A stretch of 64,000 nt of DNA. Source: Enterobacter sp. RHBSTW-00175. GTDB lineage: Bacteria > Pseudomonadota > Gammaproteobacteria > Enterobacterales > Enterobacteriaceae. Shown here one piece after another: positions 53,244 through 61,790 of this stretch. Within the stretch, counting starts at the first letter, position 1. Each line of letters starts with the position of its first letter. Position numbers and translations under genes: made by a program. The notes under the pieces are model-generated. The model searched no databases, was not told the DNA's origin, and saw only the letters and a program-made list of their open reading frames with translations. Location: NCBI RefSeq assembly GCF_013927005.1, contig NZ_CP055930.1, positions 4,278,001-4,342,000 of the forward strand, in the 5' to 3' direction.

Positions 53244-53288
53244 ATGAATGCTGCTATTTTCCGCTTCTTCTTTTACTTTAGCACCTGA
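53244..53288 (+). CDS. pheM: pheST leader peptide PheM
   Basis: A 14-residue leader [14 protein letters not shown] with five phenylalanines, identical to E. coli PheM. When charged tRNA-Phe is scarce, the ribosome stalls on the Phe codons and the attenuator downstream (53338-53362) is not formed, raising pheST transcription. AAGGTAACGCAAGC precedes the ATG. Confidence 0.96.
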
Positions 53289-53337
53289 TATCAGGAGGCT
53301 AGCGCGTGAAAGATGAAACGAAAAACAGCGCCGAATA

Positions 53338-53362
53338 AGCCTCCTGATGGAGGCTTTTTTTG
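53338..53362 (+). terminator. pheST attenuator
   Basis: AGCCTCC-TGAT-GGAGGCT followed by TTTTTTT. An upstream TCAGGAGGCT segment (53291-53300) can pair with the left arm as the antiterminator. It lies 49 bp after the pheM stop. Confidence 0.93.
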
Positions 53363-53383
53363 TGTCTAAATTCGAGAGATTAA

Positions 53384-54409
<1,026 letters not shown>

Positions 54410-54424
54410 GGGCAGGACAGAATA

Positions 54425-56812
54425 ATGAAATTCAGTGAACTGTGGTTACGCGAATGGGTGAACACCTCTCTCGATAGCGAAGCGCTTTCCAACCAAATCA
54501 CCATGGCAGGCCTGGAAGTTGACGGCGTTGAGCCAGTGTCAGGTGCCTTTAACGGTGTGGTTGTAGGGGAAGTGGTCGAATGTGGTCAGCATCCTAATGC
54601 AGACAAACTGCGCGTAACAAAAGTGAACGTGGGCGGCGAACGCCTGCTGGATATCGTCTGTGGCGCGCCAAACTGCCGTCAGGGGCTGAAGGTTGCTGTG
54701 GCAACTGTTGGTGCGGTACTGCCAGGTGATTTCAAAATCAAAGCCGCAAAACTGCGCGGTGAGCCGTCAGAAGGGATGCTGTGTTCTTTCTCTGAGCTGG
54801 GTATTTCCGACGATCACAACGGCATTATTGAGCTGCCGCTGGATGCGCCAATCGGTACTGATATTCGCGAATACCTGAAACTCGATGACAACACCATCGA
54901 AATCAGCGTGACTCCGAACCGTGCAGATTGCCTGGGTATTATCGGCGTAGCGCGCGATGTTGCTGTGCTGAACCAGACCGAACTGAATGCGCCAGAAATT
55001 GCCCCGGTTGCTGCCACCATCACCGACACTCTGCCGATTCAGGTTGAAGCCGCCGATGCGTGCCCGCGTTATCTGGGTCGTGTCGTGAAAGGCATTAATG
55101 TTAAAGCGCCAACCCCACTGTGGATGAAAGAGAAGCTGCGTCGTTGCGGCATTCGCTCCATTGATGCGGTTGTAGACGTAACTAACTACGTTCTGCTGGA
55201 GCTGGGCCAGCCAATGCACGCGTTCGATAAAGATCGTATCGAAGGCGGTATCGTTGTGCGTATGGCGAAAGAGGGCGAAACTCTGGTTCTGCTGGACGGC
55301 AGCGAAGCAAAACTGAACGCTGACACCCTGGTGATTGCGGATCATGGTAAAGCGCTGGCGATGGGCGGCATCTTCGGTGGCGAACATTCCGGTGTGAATG
55401 ACGAAACGCAGAACGTGCTGCTGGAATGCGCCTTCTTCAGCCCGCTGTCTATCACGGGCCGTGCACGTCGCCATGGCCTGCATACCGACGCCTCTCACCG
55501 TTATGAGCGTGGTGTTGATCCGGCACTGCAATACAAGGCAATGGAGCGTGCAACGCGCCTGTTGATCGATATCTGTGGCGGCGATGCTGGCCCGGTTATT
55601 GATGTCACAAACGAAGCCACTCTGCCGAAACGCGCAACCATCACCCTGCGCCGCAGCAAGCTGGATCGTCTGATTGGCCACCATGTGGAAGATGCGCAGG
55701 TTAGCGAGATTCTTAAACGTCTGGGCTGCGACGTCACCGAAGGTCAGGACGAGTGGAAGGCTGTTGCGCCATCATGGCGTTTCGATATGGAAATCGAAGA
55801 AGACCTGGTGGAAGAAGTGGCGCGTGTTTACGGCTACAACAACATCCCAGACGCGCCGGTACAGGCTGGTCTGGTGATGGGCTCTCACCGTGAAGCCGAC
55901 CTGTCCCTGAAGCGTGTGAAAACCATGCTCAACGACAAAGGTTACCAGGAAGTGATCACCTATAGCTTCGTTGATCCGAAGGTACAGCAGTGGATCCACC
56001 CGGCTCAGGAAGCGCTCATCCTGCCAAGCCCAATTTCAAGCGAAATGTCAGCGATGCGTCTGTCCTTGTGGACGGGTCTGCTCGGGACTATCGTTTATAA
56101 CCAGAATCGTCAGCAAAACCGCGTGCGCATTTTCGAGAGTGGATTGCGCTTTGTACCAGATAATCAGGCAAATTTAGGCATCCGTCAGGATCTCATGCTG
56201 GCTGGCGCCATTAGCGGCAACCGCTATGAAGAACACTGGGACCTGGCAAAAGGGACGGTTGATTTCTACGATATGAAGGGCGATCTGGAAGCGATTCTCG
56301 ATCTGACCGGTAAATTATCTGAAATTGAATTCCGTGCGGAATCCATCCCGGCCCTGCATCCAGGCCAGAGTGCTGCCATTTATTTAGATGGCAAACGCGT
56401 TGGTTTCATTGGTGTTGTTCACCCTGAGCTGGAGCGCAAACTGGATCTGAATGGCCGTACCATCGTGTTCGAGCTGGAGTGGAACCCGGTTGCAGACCGC
56501 GTCATTCCTCAGGCGCAGGATGTTTCACGCTTCCCGGCGAACCGCCGTGATATCGCGGTTGTGGTCGCTGAAAACGTTCCCGCAGCAGATATTTTGGTCG
56601 AATGTAAGAAAGTTGGCGTAAATCAGGTAGTTGGCGTAAACTTATTTGACGTGTACCGCGGCAAGGGCGTAGCAGAAGGTTTCAAGAGCCTCGCTATCAG
56701 CCTTATCCTTCAGGATACCAGCCGTACACTCGAAGAAGAGGAGATTGCCGCTACCGTCGCCAAATGTGTAGAGGCATTAAAAGAGCGATTCCAGGCCTCA
56801 TTGAGGGATTGA
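54425..56812 (+). CDS. pheT: Phenylalanyl-tRNA synthetase beta subunit
   Basis: The 795-residue beta subunit has the E. coli length. An EMAP/OB-fold tRNA-binding domain lies near 40-150 ([20 protein letters not shown]). The B3/B4 editing module (about 210-400), B5 domain and a C-terminal anticodon-binding FDX-ACB domain ([14 protein letters not shown]) follow. It removes mischarged Tyr. The stop lies 4 bp before ihfA, which is cotranscribed. Confidence 0.98.
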   Translation: MKFSELWLREWVNTSLDSEALSNQITMAGLEVDGVEPVSGAFNGVVVGEVVECGQHPNADKLRVTKVNVGGERLLDIVCGAPNCRQGLKVAVATVGAVLPGDFKIKAAKLRGEPSEGMLCSFSELGISDDHNGIIELPLDAPIGTDIREYLKLDDNTIEISVTPNRADCLGIIGVARDVAVLNQTELNAPEIAPVAATITDTLPIQVEAADACPRYLGRVVKGINVKAPTPLWMKEKLRRCGIRSIDAVVDVTNYVLLELGQPMHAFDKDRIEGGIVVRMAKEGETLVLLDGSEAKLNADTLVIADHGKALAMGGIFGGEHSGVNDETQNVLLECAFFSPLSITGRARRHGLHTDASHRYERGVDPALQYKAMERATRLLIDICGGDAGPVIDVTNEATLPKRATITLRRSKLDRLIGHHVEDAQVSEILKRLGCDVTEGQDEWKAVAPSWRFDMEIEEDLVEEVARVYGYNNIPDAPVQAGLVMGSHREADLSLKRVKTMLNDKGYQEVITYSFVDPKVQQWIHPAQEALILPSPISSEMSAMRLSLWTGLLGTIVYNQNRQQNRVRIFESGLRFVPDNQANLGIRQDLMLAGAISGNRYEEHWDLAKGTVDFYDMKGDLEAILDLTGKLSEIEFRAESIPALHPGQSAAIYLDGKRVGFIGVVHPELERKLDLNGRTIVFELEWNPVADRVIPQAQDVSRFPANRRDIAVVVAENVPAADILVECKKVGVNQVVGVNLFDVYRGKGVAEGFKSLAISLILQDTSRTLEEEEIAATVAKCVEALKERFQASLRD

Positions 56813-56816
56813 ACCT

Positions 56817-57116
56817 ATGGCGCTTACAAAAGCTGAAATGTCAGAATATCTGTTTGATAAGCTTGGGCTTAGCAAACGGGATGCCAAAGAGTTGGTAGAG
56901 TTGTTTTTCGAAGAGATCCGTCGCGCTCTGGAAAACGGCGAGCAGGTAAAACTCTCCGGTTTTGGCAATTTTGATTTGCGAGACAAAAACCAACGTCCGG
57001 GCCGCAACCCGAAGACGGGGGAAGATATTCCCATTACAGCCCGCCGCGTGGTGACCTTCAGACCCGGCCAGAAGTTAAAAAGCCGTGTCGAAAACGCAAC
57101 GCCCAAAGCAGAGTAA
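56817..57116 (+). CDS. ihfA: Integration host factor subunit alpha
   Basis: A 99-residue DNA-bending protein (HU/IHF family) that pairs with IhfB. It has the DNA-binding arm [20 protein letters not shown] with the intercalating Pro, and is nearly identical to E. coli IhfA. It needs only 4 bp from pheT and so is partly dependent on that transcript. IHF would also serve the sigma-54 ast promoter and the neighbouring prophage integrase. Confidence 0.98.
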   Translation: MALTKAEMSEYLFDKLGLSKRDAKELVELFFEEIRRALENGEQVKLSGFGNFDLRDKNQRPGRNPKTGEDIPITARRVVTFRPGQKLKSRVENATPKAE

Positions 57117-57128
57117 TATGAACTAACT

Positions 57129-57156
57129 AAAAAGGCCGCATTCGCGGCCTTTTTTC
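57129..57156 (+). terminator. ihfA terminator
   Basis: AAAGGCCGC-ATTC-GCGGCCTTT with a T run, 14 bp after ihfA, is the end of the pheST-ihfA transcript. Confidence 0.93.
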
Positions 57157-57217
57157 TTTGCTCTCCTGTAAACCCACCGTAAAATCAATTACATCTCATC
57201 CTGATAAAATCATGTCT

Positions 57218-58198
57218 ATGCCTGACTTCGCTCATCGCCAGCGCCAATACGACCTGCGCCGCTTGCTTGTTCTTGTGCTGCTGCTCCTTGTTGCCGCAGC
57301 CGTCAGCCTGTGCGCGGGCGACCGGTGGCTGGGGCCGGAAAGCTGGTTTGGCGCAGACGGGCAGCTATTTGTCTGGCAAATCCGTCTGCCGCGTACCCTG
57401 GCGGTGATCCTCGTTGGTGCGGCGCTGGCGCTCTGTGGCACCATGATGCAGGCTCTGTTTGAAAACCCGCTGGCGGAGCCGGGACTGCTGGGGGTATCGA
57501 ATGGGGCCGGTGTTGGGCTGATTGCGGCGGTTATGCTGGGGGGCGGCGAGCTTTCTGCCTGGAGCGTTAGCCTGAGCGCCATTATCGGTGCGCTAATCAT
57601 TACCGTGATACTCCTGCGCTTCGCAAGACGTCATCTATCGACCAGCCGTCTGTTGCTGGCAGGGGTTGCGCTGGGGATCATTTGCAGCGCGCTGATGACC
57701 TGGGCGGTCTACTTTTCCACCTCATTTGATTTACGCCAGCTAATGTACTGGATGATGGGCGGGTTTGGCGGTGTTGACTGGCGTCAGGGATGGCTGATGG
57801 TATTGCTTATCCCGGTGATAACCTGGGCGTGCTGCCAGGCGCAACCACTGAACATCCTTGCACTGGGCGAAACCTCTGCCCGTCAGCTCGGCATGTCGAT
57901 GAACTTATGGCGCAATGTGCTGGTCATTGCCATTGGCTGGATGGTAGGGGTGAGTGTGGCGCTGGCCGGCGCGATTGGTTTTATTGGCCTTGTCATCCCG
58001 CACATGCTACGACTTTGTGGAGTCACGGACCATCGCACGTTACTCCCAAGCGCGGCCATAGCCGGTGCGGCGACGCTGCTGGTAGCTGACATTATCGCCA
58101 GGCTTGCACTGACTGCCGCTGAATTGCCAATTGGTGTGGTAACCGCCACGCTAGGCGCGCCAGTATTTATCTGGCTACTATTAAAGGCTGGTCGCTGA
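57218..58198 (+). CDS. btuC: Vitamin B12 ABC transporter permease BtuC
   Basis: The membrane channel for cobalamin import with BtuD (ATPase) and BtuF (binding protein). The 326-residue product equals the E. coli length and ends LLLKAGR, identical to E. coli, so the gene is intact. About 10 membrane helices and the FecCD-type motif GISARQLG-like ([18 protein letters not shown]) are visible. Start 57218 gives the family length; ATG 57212 is the alternative. The usual neighbours btuE and btuD are not in the window. A phage integrase begins 66 bp later on the other strand. Confidence 0.96.
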   Translation: MPDFAHRQRQYDLRRLLVLVLLLLVAAAVSLCAGDRWLGPESWFGADGQLFVWQIRLPRTLAVILVGAALALCGTMMQALFENPLAEPGLLGVSNGAGVGLIAAVMLGGGELSAWSVSLSAIIGALIITVILLRFARRHLSTSRLLLAGVALGIICSALMTWAVYFSTSFDLRQLMYWMMGGFGGVDWRQGWLMVLLIPVITWACCQAQPLNILALGETSARQLGMSMNLWRNVLVIAIGWMVGVSVALAGAIGFIGLVIPHMLRLCGVTDHRTLLPSAAIAGAATLLVADIIARLALTAAELPIGVVTATLGAPVFIWLLLKAGR

Positions 58199-58264
58199 AC
58201 TCATTGAAATATTTGAATATTATCCCGAATTGCAATGTGTCAGGGGCACTGTGGGGGCATTTCA

Positions 58265-59485
58265 CTAAATTTTCTCGTTTAACATGCCTATTTGGTCATC
58301 GTTCATCTTTACGATCCATTTTGAATATACGGTGTAAACCATACGCGCATTTTTATGCCCCAACTGACTTGCAATGAACGATGGGTTTGCTCCAGCCGAT
58401 AGTAACCAGCAGGCATAAGTATGGCGGGTGTGATAGGGGGTTCTATACCTTACTCCTGATTTTCGCATAGCCCCTGGCCATGTCTGGTTAATCGTGCTCT
58501 GAGAATAATGTCTGCTCAATTTCCCTTCTTCATAGTTGGGAACGAAGCAGAATCTAAGGCTTTGCTTTTCAACCTTTCCGCGCTCTCGGTGGTAGAAGTC
58601 GATTTCAGTGGGCAACTTGTCGCCTGTAAGCTCGTATTGCCTTGTTAACGCCTCCAGCGCCGGCTTAAGCAATTTCACCGTCCTGATCCCCGCCTTCGTT
58701 TTAGGTGGTCCAAATTTCTTCGTGAGAGTCATGGTACGCTTAACATGAACTTCACCAGTCGATAAATCGACATCCTCCCAGGCTAAACCTGTCAACTCGC
58801 CATGGCGTAAACCGGAATAAACGGCAAACGTCCAGAGGTTCAAATGCTGACCTTCCCAGTGCTTTGATAATTCCTGAAATTCTTCTTTCAGCAATGGATC
58901 CGGATCCAGTTCAGATGTCTTCAGACTTTTGATGTTCTCGAAAGGCTTGTGCTGGATGTAGTTGCTCTGTTGCGCGAAGCTGAGCATCCGGCATAGCTGC
59001 CCCATAAATGCGTTAACAGTTCTGACTGTACGTTGCCCATCAGCCCTTGCCTTAAATTCCCCCTCAAGCAATTTTTTTCGGTACAACAACATATCGTTCA
59101 GCTGTATATCCTCAAGAGAAGTATCCTCTCCGATAATCTTCGTGAAGAGGGTACTGACCGACCGGGTAATCATCATTGTTGCCGGACTAATCTCCACCTC
59201 TTTCACTGCGTGATATGCATCGCACAGCTCTTGAAAGGTTAAGACACTCTTGCTGGGCGTCGAAAACTTCTTAAGTGCTTTGCTCTCAGGAAAGCGTTCT
59301 TCGTATTTGAATGTTCCCAGCTGAATTTCGGCGCAGATTAATGCCCTAAGATTTCCTGCTTTCTTGATATTGGAGTTATTTACAGTCCAACCCTGCAAAA
59401 CTTCCCGGCAGCGAATATTCTTGAACTTGAACGAAATCCTCAATTTACCGTTGTGTATTTCAACGCCGGTAGGAAAGCCTGCCAT
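58265..59485 (-). CDS. int: Prophage tyrosine-recombinase integrase
   Basis: A 406-residue phage integrase. It has an N-terminal arm-binding domain of the DUF3596 type (GVEIHNGKLRISFKFKNIRC), a SAM-like core-binding domain (about 85-180) and a C-terminal catalytic domain. Catalytic residues are Arg227 (YSGLRHGE), Arg354 (YHTRHTYA), His377 (LGHKN) and Tyr387 (VYSKW). It is transcribed toward btuC, and its stop overlaps nothing. The ATG overlaps the xis stop by one base. It marks one edge of a prophage at the btuC 3' side; the attachment core could not be seen without the other end. Confidence 0.95.
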   Translation of the reverse strand: MAGFPTGVEIHNGKLRISFKFKNIRCREVLQGWTVNNSNIKKAGNLRALICAEIQLGTFKYEERFPESKALKKFSTPSKSVLTFQELCDAYHAVKEVEISPATMMITRSVSTLFTKIIGEDTSLEDIQLNDMLLYRKKLLEGEFKARADGQRTVRTVNAFMGQLCRMLSFAQQSNYIQHKPFENIKSLKTSELDPDPLLKEEFQELSKHWEGQHLNLWTFAVYSGLRHGELTGLAWEDVDLSTGEVHVKRTMTLTKKFGPPKTKAGIRTVKLLKPALEALTRQYELTGDKLPTEIDFYHRERGKVEKQSLRFCFVPNYEEGKLSRHYSQSTINQTWPGAMRKSGVRYRTPYHTRHTYACWLLSAGANPSFIASQLGHKNARMVYTVYSKWIVKMNDDQIGMLNEKI

Positions 59486-59700
59486 TACGCATCCTTAATG
59501 AAATGGTTTATTTTGGGGTAGTTATACCAGGCAAGGCCTTTTTCAGACTCGGTTCTGCCATCGGCTGTGACGTATTTAAAGTGAATGCCGTTAACCCAGG
59601 ACTTGAGCCTGTAGCTCTTTATTTGCCCACTGGAGAGACCGGTTCTTTCGATGAGCTTGGCCTCAACAATCCACTCTTCATTAAAAATTACCTGTGCCAT
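59485..59700 (-). CDS. xis: Phage excisionase (Xis)
   Basis: A 71-residue winged-helix-like protein of the DUF1233/excisionase family: MAQVIFNEEWIVEAKLIERT, then GLSSGQIKSYR and a C-terminal KGLAWYNYPKINHFIKDA. It directs integrase toward excision. TGAGGTGAACG precedes the ATG. Its stop overlaps the integrase start by one base, the usual int/xis arrangement. Confidence 0.88.
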   Translation of the reverse strand: MAQVIFNEEWIVEAKLIERTGLSSGQIKSYRLKSWVNGIHFKYVTADGRTESEKGLAWYNYPKINHFIKDA

Positions 59701-59764
59701 CGTTCACCTCAGGTAACCGACATCAGTATAAAGATGCCGGTTAATGACATTTGAAATATCGATA

Positions 59765-60007
59765 TCAGGAAACCTGTCCTGGCAGGGATCTGAGTCGGCG
59801 CATTCCGGTCATTGCAGTGGCCACGTAGCTGGCTTTGCGGTTTACCACCTCCACCCAGACCTTCACGCCTTCCACCCTCACCGTATAAGTCTCTTTCATC
59901 TTGCTGCGCCCGTAGTCGCCGTAACGTTCCGCATGGGCTGCCAGCGCGATGTCACACGCCTGACGAGCGAGAGGGGACTGCTGATTGCCACGGTTAATCA
60001 GTCGCAT
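59765..60007 (-). CDS. Small phage protein of unknown function
   Basis: An 80-residue basic protein, not recognised as any named family. The N-terminal part is LARQACDIALAAHAERYGDY. The middle YTVRVEGVKVWVEVVNRKASYVATAM suggests a small beta fold. AAGGAG sits 6 bases before the ATG at 60007; an ATG two codons upstream is less well spaced. It overlaps the 3' end of the ASCH-like gene by 14 bp, so it is translationally linked to it. It lies 65 bp before xis on the same strand. Confidence 0.75.
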   Translation of the reverse strand: MRLINRGNQQSPLARQACDIALAAHAERYGDYGRSKMKETYTVRVEGVKVWVEVVNRKASYVATAMTGMRRLRSLPGQVS

Positions 60008-60629
60008 GGCCATCTCCTTCGATACGCTTAAACTTGATCACCCAGACCCAAGGATTTCTATCCCATTCACCAAAGCCGTAAATGGAATCCCAGAGCGTAG
60101 CGAAAGCCCCTCTGGCGCTTAGCTGGTGCTGCGTCCAGCCCGGTTGGTAGTGTTTCCAAAACCCTTCCCGTAGTTGGACAACCCCCTCTGATCGCGCTTC
60201 TTCGTCGCTGATACTTTTTAACCGCTCGACCCGAACGCAGGTAATCTCCAACGTGATACGGCTGGCCCAGCGCGGCATATGGATGCTGGGTGTCCAGCGG
60301 ACTTCATCAGCCGGCGGCACGTTCTCGTAATGTGGTGGTACATGCTCCGGATAGTTAGCCCGGTAAAGCAGCAATTCCGATGCGCTGGCACCAGCTTCTG
60401 CCCACGTTTCCCTTACCCAGATATGTTCGCCTGGCTTACCAAACGGACTATTCCAGTGGTTCCCAGCCGCCAATTCCCCGGCAAGCTCGTTACCTGCTAA
60501 TTCACAGCCCATATTCTTGTCGATTAAGGGGAACTTAACTGGCCGCCGTGTCTCCGTCTTCCGGCCGTCGAGAATGGCTCGAACCATTTCGCTGTTGAAA
60601 ATCATTCCGCGTTCGATAATTTTCGTCAT
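59994..60629 (-). CDS. ASCH-like phage protein
   Basis: A 211-residue phage protein of the type sometimes labelled 'morphogenetic' or ASCH-domain. MIFNSEMVRAILDGRKTETRRPVKFP, then GEHIWVRETWAEAG and the late WVWVIKFKRIE, is the pattern of the ASCH/PUA-like RNA- or base-binding fold. The true function is unknown; ASCH relatives bind RNA or modified nucleosides. The start at 60629 is a guess; MIFNSEM at 60605 is possible. It lies between recT and the small gene at 59765. Confidence 0.72.
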   Translation of the reverse strand: MTKIIERGMIFNSEMVRAILDGRKTETRRPVKFPLIDKNMGCELAGNELAGELAAGNHWNSPFGKPGEHIWVRETWAEAGASASELLLYRANYPEHVPPHYENVPPADEVRWTPSIHMPRWASRITLEITCVRVERLKSISDEEARSEGVVQLREGFWKHYQPGWTQHQLSARGAFATLWDSIYGFGEWDRNPWVWVIKFKRIEGDGHATD

Positions 60630-60663
60630 ATCGTTACCGGGAGGGCGAACCCTCCCGCCTCCC

Positions 60664-61779
60664 TTAGGCCACATATTCCGGTTTCATATCTGCCATGGTG
60701 ATGCTGAACTGATCGTGCAGTTCGTCGCCCAGGTGACGCTTTGAAGATGCAAGCACGCGCTCGGCTTCCGCGAACCGTTCTGCTGCATTCGGCTCGTCTG
60801 GTTGGGGCAGGGAGTTAATCGCCGCCTCAACCTTGTTGCGTGCATCCACCAGGTAATATCGCTTAACGGCTTTGTTTTTCAGCTCGGTGAACAGGGCGGA
60901 ACCCAGTGTTGCTTTGGTACTCTCGATGTCGGCACGCACCGCTTTGGCGTTATCTACATCCTGGGCACCCTCAATGCGATCCCGGAATTCTTCGGCCAGG
61001 CCATCGATATTTGCTGCCGACTCCTGCACGCTGTGAGTGGTTGTTACGGCGTCACCTTTCATATCAGCCAGGCTCACGCGTTGGGCTGGTGCTGGGTTAA
61101 TTTCCTTCTCTGTGCGCTGCTCAACTTCATCTGGGGTATACACCCCCAGAACTACTGCCGGGCAGTACAGGCGCGCCCAGTACTTCAGGGCCAGGTACGC
61201 GATTTGCTGCTTCGGATTCGATACCCACAGTGGGGAGTTGCGAGTAATCACGCTGGAAAGGAATACCGGCTCGCCCCAGGTAATTTCACTTTCGCCGCGA
61301 ATGACTGCGCCTACGCGAACCGACAGGCCCTGTTCATCAGCACTGGTCCAGCCGCGCACAATCTCTTTCTTGTCGTACGTACCGCCGCCTTTCGCTGGCT
61401 TCTTAACGATCTCCTCACGGCTGGTGGCACATTTCGACCAGTCGCCTTCGTACTCATAATGGAAGCGGCCTACGATGGCGTTGGAGCTGGAGATCACCGC
61501 GTTTACCAGCTGCGCTTCGTAGCCCAGCACGCCGTTGACCAGGTGCGTTTTTTGCGCCACCGCGTACGGGTTCATCCCCCACTGCATTGCCTGCATGATG
61601 ATGGCCATGCAGTCGGCAGGGTTGCCGCGAAGATGTTCAGGAACTGTAACTGCTGCCTGGGCCATCAATCCGGCAACGGCTTGTAGCTGTGTTAACGCCT
61701 GCACATTGAAGATGGCATTGCTGGCAGAGATAGTGTTCGGAGCCTGCTGCTCCGCAGTTACGATATTCATGTTTTCCAT
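60664..61779 (-). CDS. recT: RecT-family single-strand annealing protein
   Basis: A 371-residue phage recombinase that anneals complementary strands after RecE-type resection. The core (about 20-230) carries VPEHLRGNPADCMAIIMQAM, QWGMNPYAVAQKTHLVNG and NPKQQIAYLALKYWARLYCP, diagnostic of RecT. The C-terminal third is charged and variable. AGGGG is 7 bases before the ATG at 61779; upstream in-frame starts inside recE were rejected. It begins 11 bp after the recE stop, so the pair is coexpressed. Confidence 0.92.
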   Translation of the reverse strand: MENMNIVTAEQQAPNTISASNAIFNVQALTQLQAVAGLMAQAAVTVPEHLRGNPADCMAIIMQAMQWGMNPYAVAQKTHLVNGVLGYEAQLVNAVISSSNAIVGRFHYEYEGDWSKCATSREEIVKKPAKGGGTYDKKEIVRGWTSADEQGLSVRVGAVIRGESEITWGEPVFLSSVITRNSPLWVSNPKQQIAYLALKYWARLYCPAVVLGVYTPDEVEQRTEKEINPAPAQRVSLADMKGDAVTTTHSVQESAANIDGLAEEFRDRIEGAQDVDNAKAVRADIESTKATLGSALFTELKNKAVKRYYLVDARNKVEAAINSLPQPDEPNAAERFAEAERVLASSKRHLGDELHDQFSITMADMKPEYVA

Positions 61780-61790
61780 CGTCATTCCCC

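Noticed and set aside
54767-55684. 305-codon minus-strand frame over pheT
   Set aside because: Antisense shadow of pheT with no motif or start signal.
58199-58264. tRNA gene as prophage attachment site
   Set aside because: No cloverleaf or tRNA 3' end is visible between btuC and the integrase.
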